Positions 1-10,086 of a stretch of 64,000 nucleotides of DNA are shown here, one piece after another (the stretch's first letter is position 1; every line of letters begins with the position of its first letter). The notes under the pieces are model-generated. The model was not told the origin of the DNA. It saw only the letters and a program-made list of their open reading frames with translations, and ran no database searches. A program made the position numbers and the translations under genes. This DNA comes from Letharia columbiana (lineage: Eukaryota; Ascomycota; Lecanoromycetes; Lecanorales; Parmeliaceae): NCBI RefSeq assembly GCF_014066305.1, contig NW_023501096.1, positions 124,001 to 188,000 of the forward strand, read 5' to 3'.

Positions 1-715
1 TGATCTTGATCGAGGCAAACCAGAACTCAGACTCGCCGTAGATGCGGACTGCAAAGACGTTGAGAAGAACAACAGTGATGAGTATAATGGTGATCCATGC
101 TGCAACCGGTCTGTAAGAATGCTCTTGTCAGTATAGTATCTTTGTCTCAGTTGCCTCGAATACGTACACGGGATTGTCCCAATAGTCTATAACAACACTT
201 GCAGCGGATATCTCAGCAGCCACCAGCATAGCATACGAATAGAAGTAATTCCAACCTGCTGCAAACGCCAAGGAAGGTTCGAAGAAGCGGTGGACATAAA
301 ATGGCACTGAAGCTCCTTCGACCGGAAGATAAGTTGTCATCTCTGCCAGGCTTTGAACCACAATCCAAACGATAACTGATATGACAATGAAAGCTATACT
401 CATTAGTGACCAGAACTTCAAGCCAGATTAGTGATACGTACACATGAACAGGGGTGCTGGTCCAGCCAAGGAAAGCGTTGTGCCTGTTCCGACAAAGAGT
501 CCGGTACCGATGCTTCCTCCCAGAGCAATCAGCTGGATATGCCTACTCTTTAGGCCTCTGTGCGTCTGAAATGTGTACAGAATGCGACCCCTAGGCCTGA
601 CTCCACTGCCTTCAACAGGCACCTGAGTTCCAATATTGCCGTCGTGGTGGGTATCCTGGAGCTCCGCGTCTAGCTCCATCTCTTCGACGGCATCGCTGTT
701 CTTGGACCAAAACAT
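1..715 (-). CDS. Amino-acid permease (APC/YAT family), N-terminal part
   Basis: Plasma-membrane amino-acid/proton symporter of the fungal AAP (YAT) family; the gene runs off the left edge, so only about the first 203 residues are visible. Exons on the minus strand are 715-442, 393-168 and 110-1; the introns (441-394 and 167-111) begin GTACGT and end TATAG and TTACAG. Exon 1 carries a hydrophilic N-terminus and then the family motif [16 protein letters not shown], the start of TM1. Exon 2 carries TM2 and the [18 protein letters not shown] motif. Exon 3 encodes another TM followed by [15 protein letters not shown] 715 is chosen because it opens the only ORF leading into TM1. Substrate cannot be predicted. 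Its upstream side faces the AT-rich block some 320 bp away. Confidence 0.92.
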
Positions 716-1030
716 CTTGTCGATAGACGGTGGGTGTCAACAAGATACTGAATTTTAAGCCCGACGTGCGGGAATCAGGTGAGTATAATGAAGGGGAGCT
801 GGGCGAACTGGAGACAGCCTGGCCATGATAAATGATATGTATTGACATCTTGGCTTCTTGTTAGCCTATGATAAGGGAGTAACTGAATCTTGGAACAAGT
901 CCAAGATGGGATTAGTTGAGAAGGTTTCTACGTAAGGTACAAGTAGTACCTACTTTATGTCACTTTGGAGAGCAAGCCAAGCTTTTGGGGGGCGCCTCCG
1001 GGGTCGGATCCTCGGATCGTGCGCCAAGCG
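716..1030. other. Upstream region of the permease, up to the AT-rich block
   Basis: Normal-composition sequence of about 315 bp that must hold the permease promoter and leader. I see no clear TATA box or operator. Base composition collapses to AT just after about 1031. Confidence 0.4.
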
Positions 1031-2528
1031 GGATCTTATACAATATATACTTTAGACGGCGCAGGCTCACTAGAAAAAAAAAAAAAAAAATCTTTAATTT
1101 TTTTTTTCCTCTTTTCATTTTTCTTTTTACGATAACCTTATCTATCTATCTCTTTTATATGATATTCTACTTTCTACTAAGAGGATCTTATATATAATAC
1201 CTCTTTATAGTATTAATAATCGTTTATTTAAAGAATTAGAAGAGTATAAAGATAAGATTCTTAATTAAATTTATATAAAGTAATAAAAATAGTAGAAGAT
1301 TATTATCTAGCTAGTAGATAATAAAGATCTAAAGATTAATACTTATACGCTCTAATATTGATTAAAAGAATAGAACTCTTATTAGTAAGATTGTATAAAA
1401 GACTTCGAGTAATTACGAAGTCGAATTTAATATTTATTCTATAAAATTAGAGTTTTAAATAAAGAAATACTTATATAGCTAAAGTCTAAAGGCTTTTAAA
1501 TTATATCTCGAGATCTTATATAAATTAGAAAAGAGCTCGACTTTAAGCGATTAGAATTGAGTTAAGAAAAGAGAGAGTATATAAATAAAGTCTTATAAGG
1601 GTTAATTAAGTAGAAGCTTAATAAGAATATAATTTAGAGTTATAAACGAGGGTAATTAATAAAGTATTTTCGAAAACTAGAATATTTAGTTATAAGATAT
1701 TCTTTATATAAATTTAATTATCTCTATATATATTAAAGTATCTTAGAGATTATCTCTTTATCTAGTATCGTACGATTCTTCTTAATACTATTAATCGATA
1801 ATTTCGAGATATATAGCGAAAGCGAGGTAAATACGTCGTTTTTAATTTAAATCTAATATAATTTATAAATAATTATAATAAGCTTTTAGATTATAATATC
1901 GAGATCTATAGCGGAATAGACGACTATATCTAGTATATTCTATAGCTTATTATAGATATTATTAATCGTACGACTATTAATATTCTATAAGAATTTCTAG
2001 ATTATATTTCTATATTTAGATAATAGCCTCGATTTATATAATTCGATTATAAGAGCGAGACTATTCTAATAGTATAAGCGTATCTTACTCTATAATAGAT
2101 ATATAATTCGAAAATAGCTTTTAAAGAGTATTATATATATGAGATAAGTATTTTTAATTAACAAATTAAGTCTTAATAAGCTTAATTAATTAAATCTCTT
2201 CTTAGAAAGTAAATAAAGTTCTTTAATACGCTTTAAGAAATTAAAAAGTATTTTAAAGACGTTCTAGTCGATCGAGTTATAATTCTTATAATCTACTTTT
2301 CTAAAATTTATATAAAAGTTATATACTTTATAGATAATTAAAATATATATTTAATACGTAAGTAGTCTTATCGTTCGAAGTCTATATAGAGAAAGTTATA
2401 TACTCTCTTCTAGTATTCTAAAGATAATATTAAAAATTATAAACTTAATTTATATAAATTAACTCTTATATAATTACGTTATAACGTAGAAGACTAAGAT
2501 AAGTTAGCGTATCTTTTCTTTCTACGAA

Positions 2529-2598
2529 TATAGCGTTCTTAATATAACGAATCTTTATTTTATATAAAAATGAGATTTATTATATTAAGAACGCTATA
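2529..2598. repeat. 19-bp perfect inverted repeat within the AT-rich block
   Basis: Arms 2529-2547 and 2580-2598 are exact reverse complements around a 32-nt spacer. The core AAGAACGCTATATA of the right arm recurs in direct orientation at 2631-2644. It may be a remnant of an element terminus or a hairpin in the ancestral repeat. Confidence 0.7.
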
Positions 2599-3357
2599 TA
2601 TAACTCTAATTTAAATTTATTCTTTATATAAAGAACGCTATATATTAGTTTAATACTAATTAAGCCTATTAGATTTAGATAAATATCTTTTACTCTTTAT
2701 ACTCGAATAATATAATACTTTTCTTTATTATCGAGAATTTAATTCGTATTTACCGCTCGCTATTCTCTTATATAAGCGTTAATCGCCATAATTAGATTAT
2801 TATCTAGCTCTTTATATAATAGTAAATAATTATAAGATTAAAGAATATAAATCTCGATTTAAATTAGTTTTAAGATTAAAGAGTATATTATAGTAGATTA
2901 GATTAGATTTACGATTATTAAAAAATATATAAGAATTAAACTTCTAAGAAGATAATATAGATAAAGGTTTTAGAAACTAACTATAAGAAGTCGATAATAT
3001 TCTATAAATATTCTTATAATCTATTAATTACTTATTATATAATCTTATTTCTCTTCTTTTTAACTTCTATATACGATATTCTCTAATTTAAAAGAGATTA
3101 TATATATCTAGATATCGAGATATAGATTTATTAATATATAATATTTAAGTAAATACTTATAGTATAGAGACTATAAGGCTATAAACTCTTACTTTATATA
3201 ATCTATTTCTAATATATTTAAATATTATTTAGCTAATCTCTCTTAGCTAATCGAACTTAATAACTCTTTAAATTATCTCGCTAGATCTATTTATACGTAG
3301 TTAATAAAATAATCTCCGTAATAGTAGATTATTTAATAAAATATTAAATCTACTTAG

Positions 3358-3417
3358 CTAGTTTAATTAGTATATAATAAATTTATTTAACTAGCTTAAT
3401 TAGTATATAATAAATTA
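3358..3417. repeat. 33-bp tandem duplication within the AT-rich block
   Basis: A segment starting CTAGTTTAATTAGTATATAA at 3358 recurs with one change at 3391 (period 33 bp, two copies). The second copy is incomplete. Confidence 0.7.
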
Positions 3418-3889
3418 TCTCTATTAATTTAATAATTATATAAAAGATCTTCGATATTAGAGTCTTAATTTACTTTATATAATTAGAATATAGTAGTTAA
3501 GAGTATATAATAGAGTAATATTACGCGATATTCTTCGATTAATAAAAAACTAATAGTCTCGCTAATAAATAACCGCTCTTATATAAATATTATAACTATT
3601 CTATATACTATATAATCTATAATTATCGAGGATATAAAGATTTTAAATCTTATAAAAGTTATTAATAGTAAGAAAATAAGTATTTACTCTTAATTAATAT
3701 TATACGATTTACTAACTACTAAGTAGACTCTATTATAATTTAAATTTCTTATTATTTAATTTAGAGTTATTAGAATTTTATCTATAACGATATTATTTAA
3801 GAGCGTGCTAATCTTTTATAATTATATAAAAGTTATTTAGATTTTAAATAATATTTAATATAATCGTAATCTAAGGCTAATAGTCTTAT

Positions 3890-4740
3890 AAAGCTCTCTA
3901 AAAGCGTATCGCTTATACGAACTATAAAAGAGCTTCTAAAAAGAGATTTCTTTATTAAGTACTATAAAGAAAAGAAATAAATTATCTTTATAGTCGCTTA
4001 AGAGCGATAAGCTTATATGAAATTATATAAATCTCTTATTAAAGAAGAGGAGTTATTTGAAGAAAACTCTCTTATTAAATAAGAGTCTTAGATTAAATAA
4101 GAGCCTTAGATTAAGAAGAAGAAATAATTTATACGATTTTAAAGTATCTTATAATCTCTCTTCTCTCGAAATCGATATAAGTAAGAAGATTTTTTTATCT
4201 TTAAATTTATATAAGAGTCTTATACGATTAAATTAGAATCTTAAATATCGACTTATAAAAGATCTTATTAGAATTTTTCTATAAGTATATTATTTAACGA
4301 ATTATTAGAGAATATAATTAATTACTAAAGAAAGAATATAATAATAACTTTTAATCGATTTTTAATTAATTATATTCATATAAAGTCTAAATCTTTCGCT
4401 ATTATAGTATTTATAGTAGCTTATATAAAGTTACTTTCTTTTACTACTATAATATTCTTAGCGATTTATATAAAGTCGGCTTTTTTTATTACTATAGTAG
4501 ATATAGTAGCTTATATAAAGTTGGCTTTTTTTATTACTATAATAGCTTTAATAGTAGTAATAATATTAACTACGCTTATATTTATAACTTATAACTTATT
4601 AAATTATTTTAATAAAGAATCTCTATCTAATTATATAAGAAATTAGATTAAAGAGCTAGAGAGACTTCTAGATAATAAGAATAAAGAAATAAAGAAGATA
4701 GAAGAAAAGTAGAAGTAGTAGCGGCGATAATAGAAGTAAG
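3890..4740 (+). pseudogene. RIP-riddled former coding trace (membrane-like plus coiled-coil)
   Basis: One plus-strand frame over roughly 850 bp is interrupted only by TAA/TAG codons, the ones RIP makes from CAA, CAG or TGG. It reads as an acidic/basic N-part, then the hydrophobic 45-bp repeat region, then a charged helical stretch (IKELERLLDNKNKEIKK around 4630-4690). The caveat is that TGA is rare in every frame of this block, so the absence of TGA alone proves nothing; the heptad-like charged stretch is the better argument. No family is recognised. Confidence 0.3.
4370..4549. repeat. 45-bp tandem repeat, four diverged units
   Basis: Units at 4370-4414, 4415-4459, 4460-4504 and 4505-4549 share a core TATATAAAG followed by a T-rich stretch and TTACTATA. 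The period of exactly 45 bp is 15 codons, and the plus-strand frame through the units is hydrophobic, so this may be a former protein-repeat coding region. RIP has blurred the units. Confidence 0.65.
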
Positions 4741-6329
4741 TTAAATACGATTTATTTATATCTTATACGATATTAATTATTAATAAATAAATCTTTATAT
4801 AAAAGAGATAGATTAATTTAGAGTATCTTTTAATAAGAGACTTTAGTATATTTAGATCTTAATATCTTTTATAAATAGTTTATTTAAAATAGCTAATTAT
4901 TATTATAGCTAAAAAATTATAATAACTTTCTTTATATAAAGTAATTATAGATAATTATAATAATAATAACTAAGTAACTATAGTAATCTTAGTAATTATA
5001 TTAAACTTAATAACTAATAACTATAAGAGTCTAAATAACTTTATATAAATATTCTTTTAAAGATAATATATTTAAATTTTATTCTATTTATATTATATAA
5101 AGAGAGATACTTTATATAATATAGAAGAATAGTCTATTTTAGCTTTTCTTTAATAAGATATTAATCTTAAATATTACGTAGAGGTATAGACTAATTATTT
5201 AAGTATATAACTATACTTTAAAATAGACTATATAAAAAAAAGACTCGTAAATATTATATAAAAGAAACTTAATATATATTTAAATAGTAATAGAGTTATT
5301 AACTTCTCTTAATAATCTTCTCTTTCTTAGTTAAGAATCGATAATCTACTTCTAATTCGAAGGGCTATTATCTCTTTTAAGTAAATAAGAATAACGCTTA
5401 TACTTCCCTTCGTCTTTATCTTTATTATCTCTAAATTATCTTCTTAATATAAAGAAGTATTAAGCTTCGTAATCCCGCTATTTATAATTAATATACGCTC
5501 TCTTAAAATATCTCGCTAAGCGATAATATATAAAAAAGAGGCGAAGATTAGAACGCGGAGTTTATAAGTATTACGAATAAGCTATAGAGATAGTAAGTTC
5601 GCGCGACTAAATTAGAATAGTATTAATATATCTTAATCGATACTATTTAATTTAATAAGGCTAAATCGCCTTTTAAATGAAATTAATATTCTATTCTAAT
5701 AAGACTAGAATAATATAATTAATCGAGCTATAAACGAAGAATATAAGCTATTATTATTCTATAAGAAGATAAGAATACTAGTTAGTCGAGACGGCGGTAA
5801 GAATAATAGCGATAGCGACGGCGTTTTATAAGATAAAAGCCTTAACGTATAAAGTTAGCTAGCTATTATATATAAGTAACTTTATATAAAATAGAGAGAT
5901 TAGAAAAGGCTATAGAAAGTAAAGATATTAAGATATTAAGAGAGATTATAATATTATATTTATATTATTAATAGTAATAATAATATAGTAATAATAGTAT
6001 AATAATATTAACGTAGAAGTTAGCTAGAAGCTACTTTATAAAGTAGTATAGAAAGAAGATATTATAGTAGTATACGTATATAATATTAATATTATTATTA
6101 AAGAAGAAGAATTTATTTAGAGAAGAACTTTATATAATTTTTATAGACTAATATCTAAACTAGCTTAATTAAGCTTAGAGACTACGTAATATATTTCTAA
6201 AGTCTTAATAATAACTCTCTATAATAATTCTATAATAGTTAAAGGAATAATATATATACTTCGTATAAAAGTTAAGAAATATGCTTAGTAGGAATCGCGA
6301 AACCTGAAGGTCCTAAAACTTTTTTAATT

Positions 6330-6983
6330 GTGGTTTTGGACCTCAACATCTGGAACCTTCACAACCCCAGAGAAAGGTTCTGGGCTTCTCGGACGAGACA
6401 GCTGCACGCGTCTCACGTTACCAAATACAATCGCTTATGGTCCTGCCTCCCATACCTCCGACCACTAGTGACTATCACTGGCGATTCTTTGGAACACTTT
6501 GGAGTTGACGAGGCAGGCGGTAGGGTCCATGATCTACTTGGTACACGGTGCGATCCATATGTCAACCAGATGCTTTCCGGACAGGGTTTTGACTACCACT
6601 GTCATTCCAATCTGACTCGTGCCATACTGCCATATGGCTTAACAGAATTTGATGTTCACGATGTGTTAAATGTCTTTCAGGTGACTGGCTTGAACAGAAA
6701 TGGTGAATACTTCATGCAACCATGCCCAGCAAAATCAGGAGACTTCTTCGAATTCTTTGCAGAGATCGATGTTTTGTGTGCTTTGTCGACCTGTCCAGGA
6801 GGGGACCTCTCCAAATGGGGCTGGGCAAAGAACGACGGAGAGGACCCTATGCTAGAATGCTGTCGTCCACTTGGAGTTGAAGTTTACAGAATCACTGATC
6901 CAGTGGTCCTGAAAGGGTGGGAACCCCCTGCCGCATCCTCATACAAGGGCAGTCACGGTATCCAATTGCGCGACGTTCGATGA
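6330..6983 (+). pseudogene. DUF1989 / urea-carboxylase-associated family gene, 5'-truncated at the AT-rich block
   Basis: The 217-codon frame has no ATG near its left end; it opens at a GTG and stays open leftward into the block. It shows the conserved heart of fungal DUF1989 proteins: DLNIWNLHNPRERFW, RTRQLHASHV, LGTRCDPYVNQMLSG, the putative metal-site FDYHCHSNL, DVHDVLNVFQVTGLN, and CPAKSGDFFEFFAEIDVL followed by CALSTCPGGDLS. The normal C-terminus (LGVEVY..GW) and a TGA stop are present. Known homologues start tens of residues earlier, so the N-terminal part is missing or was mutated with the adjoining block. DUF1989 proteins are linked to urea/amine metabolism, but a biochemical role is not established for this fungal branch. 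It may still be expressed from an in-frame internal Met, but I treat it as a broken copy. Confidence 0.75.
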
Positions 6984-7366
6984 TTAACCGCAGCTGCTTC
7001 GGCCCCGGTTGGGGCCTTATTCCATGCTCAGCTCCATCATCTCTGGACTCCGCTCACGCATAGACTCTCCCAAAACTCCGACTAGCTCAACTGTATCTGC
7101 AGGTGCCAATTTTAGCATGGTCTTCAGAAACATTGAATTTAGAAGCGGACATTGGGGACTTAGGGCTTAATGTTAGGGCTTGTGGGGTCGGGCAAAATCC
7201 CGGTAAACGACACTATGACGTACCCTTGAAGTCAAGTCTTTATATACACTCGAGTTTCCTTCTCTGATTCCATGCACTCATACACACCCCCTGAAAATAC
7301 CTCTAGACCATAAAACTACAGCAATTCAGTTAAAAGATCAGTTGAACCACCCGACAGCACAAGAAC
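6984..7366 (+). promoter_or_regulatory. Intergenic region with TATA box of the SDR gene
   Basis: A TATATA element lies at 7241-7246, about 125 bp before the ATG at 7367, in a good position for a core promoter. Nothing else is recognisable. Confidence 0.5.
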
Positions 7367-8502
7367 ATGTCTCGCGTCCTTCTCACAGGTACAAGGCCCA
7401 CGACCGCTCCTTAAATATCAAGATCCCGTCACTGACAGTAGACAACTAGGTGGCTCAGGCTTCATAGCTGCCCATGTCCTAGACATCCTCCTCGAGCGCG
7501 GCCACTCAGTGGTTACAACCGTCCGATCTACAGAGAAAGGACAAAAGATCCTCGACAATCACCCTAAAGTCTCCAAAGACAAACTCGATTTCGTTATCGT
7601 GGAGGACATTGCCAAACCAGGAGCATTCGACAAGGCAGTCCAGTCAAACCCTCCTTTCGAAGTCATAATTCATACAGCATCTCCGTTCCATTTCAACGCC
7701 ACGGATACTAAGAAAGAGCTGCTGGATCCTGCAGTCATCGGAACGACAGGTATTCTGGAGTCAACAAAGAACCACGCTCCAACTGTCAAACGCGTGGTAC
7801 GCCTTCACCATCTCTCCCCGTAATGAACCAGAGCTAACACAGTCCCAGATTATCACCTCCTCTTTCGCCTCAATCATCGACCCATCAAAGGGCACCCGGC
7901 CCGGCTACACATACTCCGAGAAAGACTGGAACCCGATCACCGAAGAAGAAGCCGTCCAAAATCCATCGAATGGCTACCGCGCCTCCAAGACTTTTGCCGA
8001 AAGAGCGTCATGGGAATTTTTGGAAAAGGAGAAGCCAAACTTCACAATCTCGACGATGTGCCCTCCACTAGTCTTGGGACCAATTGTACACTATCTGCAA
8101 AGCTTGGACAACCTGAACACGTCGAATCAAAGGATTGCTGCGCTGATGACCGGAAAGGCCAAGGAGGAGTTGCCGCCTACAGGCACATTTGTTTGGACCG
8201 ATGTCCGTGACTTGGCGCTTGCGCACGTCAAAGCTGCCGAGTTGCCTGAAGCGGCGAACAAGAGATTCTTCGTCACAACAGGTTATTTCAGCAATGAAGA
8301 GATTGCGGATATCATGAGGGACAATTTCCCAGAGCTCAAGAACGAATTGCCCGCAAAAGGCACCAAAGGTGGAGGATACCCAGAGGGTGGTCTGTACCAG
8401 TATGATAACTCGAGGGTCAAAGAAGTTCTAGGCATTAAATTCATAAGCCTTAAGGAGAGTATTGTTGATGCGGTGAAGAGTCTGCAGGCAGTCGGCGCTT
8501 AG
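7367..8502 (+). CDS. NAD(P)-dependent extended SDR, Gre2/dihydroflavonol-reductase-like
   Basis: Cytosolic ketoreductase of the extended short-chain dehydrogenase family, probably reducing small carbonyls or ketones with NADPH, like yeast Gre2 (methylglyoxal reductase). Exons 7367-7388, 7450-7796 and 7849-8502 encode 340 residues; introns of 61 and 52 nt. The first exon is only 22 nt and splices to rebuild the Rossmann motif TGGSGFIAAHV (residues 7-17). Arg32 in the TVRS segment suits NADP binding. VIITSSFASI contains the strand before the catalytic Ser region, and the catalytic YxxxK is YRASK (Tyr166, Lys170), followed by the CPPLVLGP loop typical of this group. Full length for the family. 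The substrate is not predictable. No biosynthetic cluster surrounds it. Confidence 0.9.
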
Positions 8503-10086
8503 GCTGGACAGACCGGTTTTTGGATAGCAATGAAGATGATATTCGAAATTTACATCATGGGATCTCAAAATATTAGTTAACTTAGGAGACCGCAAACGCT
8601 AGATACAAGAAACACTTCTACGGACTGCAAGAATGCGGGATTAGTAGAATGGACTACATGGGAAATCGAACTGTACCTGCACTGTCCGTGATCTTCACTC
8701 TCGCTTGATATATCTTCACTAGGAGGCGAGCGGCATTCGATTCTTGCTTCATGACCGGGAAACAAATCTAGACAGCAAAAGTGCTCCGGCCTTACCTCGT
8801 CGAGATGATACCCTTTAGCTTGAACTGTGCTTTCCTCCTCTGATCTCTTTTCAAAAACGAAGAGGCATGTTGAGGACGAGAATATGTGATTATGACAGTA
8901 GGACGACGTAAGCGATCAGAACATTTCACATTATAGATCCAAGAGCACTTACCGCAAAGATGACGCTTAGTATTAAGTTTACAAAGACAGAAGCGCATGA
9001 CTCTTACATAAACAAAAAGACCCGATCAACAGGGAATGGACCGGCATCAGTTCGGCTTGGTACTTAGACCATCCAGCAGCAGCTTCAAGCACAATGGAAA
9101 TCTACCATTCCGTAGCCATGCTTTGAAATCAGCATGAACCTTTCTTTCTACCAATCTTAGGGGACCTGAGCCACAAAAGAGACTAGTCCGTAGACTCTCG
9201 ACATATGCAAGGTCGATTCGCAAGGATTTGGAGTCCATGAAAATTGCACACGATGATGGGTCACCGGAACAGAAACTCTGACGTGAGGCACTGAGTACCT
9301 AACCCAAGCAGAGAGTGTAAGAATACAGGCCCACACACACTGCCTGGATTGAAGCGTTTGAAATTGACGGTCATTGTGAGATTATGGTTTCGTAACCAAC
9401 CGAGCCCCTCATTCCACATTACAGGCAGTTTCAAAATCGTTCACTCCATGTTTGACCACGAAGTCGTGGCATGCTCCCCTCCCAATGCAGCAATATGTCC
9501 GTCGCTCTCATTGCAACAAACCGATAGCTAAACATGCTCAGAAGTCGCTGTTCGCTCGCTGATCGGTAGATTTTGAGGATATATTGTGGCGCATCAAGGG
9601 TTAACTCGAATTGTTTATAGACCGGATTCAACGTAGAAACCGACAATAGGCAGCCTCTGGTAGCGAAGTCCAAGAGGTATTGAATATGGGCACCGGGAAC
9701 GAAGCCTATAAAATGCCAACTAAGATACCACAAAGAAAAAGAGCCAGACAAAACGTAACCCGAGTTGATTTTGAGGAGATGCATTCAAGGAAGATACATA
9801 TGATCTTACTTGATTTTCAAGTATCAGGGGAGCCGGCGGCAGTCTTGCCGGATAATCTGCTCTGTCTGTCGTTGTGCTTGAAATAGGCTATGTCACATTC
9901 TCAAAAGCATTATTGCTGCCACACAATATTCGGTGCTAAGACCATATGAATCGCCATAGAAATCCATCCATTGCCGTAAAGTTGGATAGATCCTAGTGAT
10001 CTCGCTAACCTTCCTGCAACCCACACCATCACAAGTTCTACCGAAGTTCAAGCGAAAAGACACTACGCCCTACCCGTCAGGCTAAG
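8503..10086. other. Gene-free 1.6 kb between the SDR and TOR genes
   Basis: Only short ORFs without recognisable similarity occur (the longest is 117 codons on the minus strand at 9431-9784, low coding character). The right end must contain the TOR promoter and leader. Confidence 0.4.

Larger units (their letters stand above)
1031..6296. repeat. AT-rich, RIP-degraded repeat block (former transposon or duplicated DNA)
   Basis: About 5.3 kb of extremely AT-rich DNA with sharp edges in otherwise balanced sequence. CA and TG dinucleotides are almost absent (for example none in 1261-1320 or 3361-3420), while TA is abundant and CG (tcga, tacg) survives. That is the classic product of repeat-induced point mutation, which converts CpA to TpA on both strands of duplicated DNA. 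No intact ORF remains. In-frame TAA/TAG codons are scattered throughout, as expected from former CAA/CAG/TGG codons, and TGA is rare because TpG is depleted. I found no terminal repeats or target-site duplication, so the element class is unknown. An A17-18 run followed by a T run lies at about 1074-1110. Confidence 0.85.

Noticed and set aside
916..1197. 93-codon ORF at the left edge of the AT-rich block
   Set aside because: Most of its length is A and T runs (poly-Lys, poly-Phe); a composition artefact.
1031..6296. Assignment of the AT-rich block to a named LTR or LINE family
   Set aside because: No terminal repeats, target duplication or reverse-transcriptase motif could be read through the RIP damage.
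9431..9784. 117-codon minus ORF in the SDR-TOR spacer
   Set aside because: Unusual composition for a gene here and no recognisable feature.
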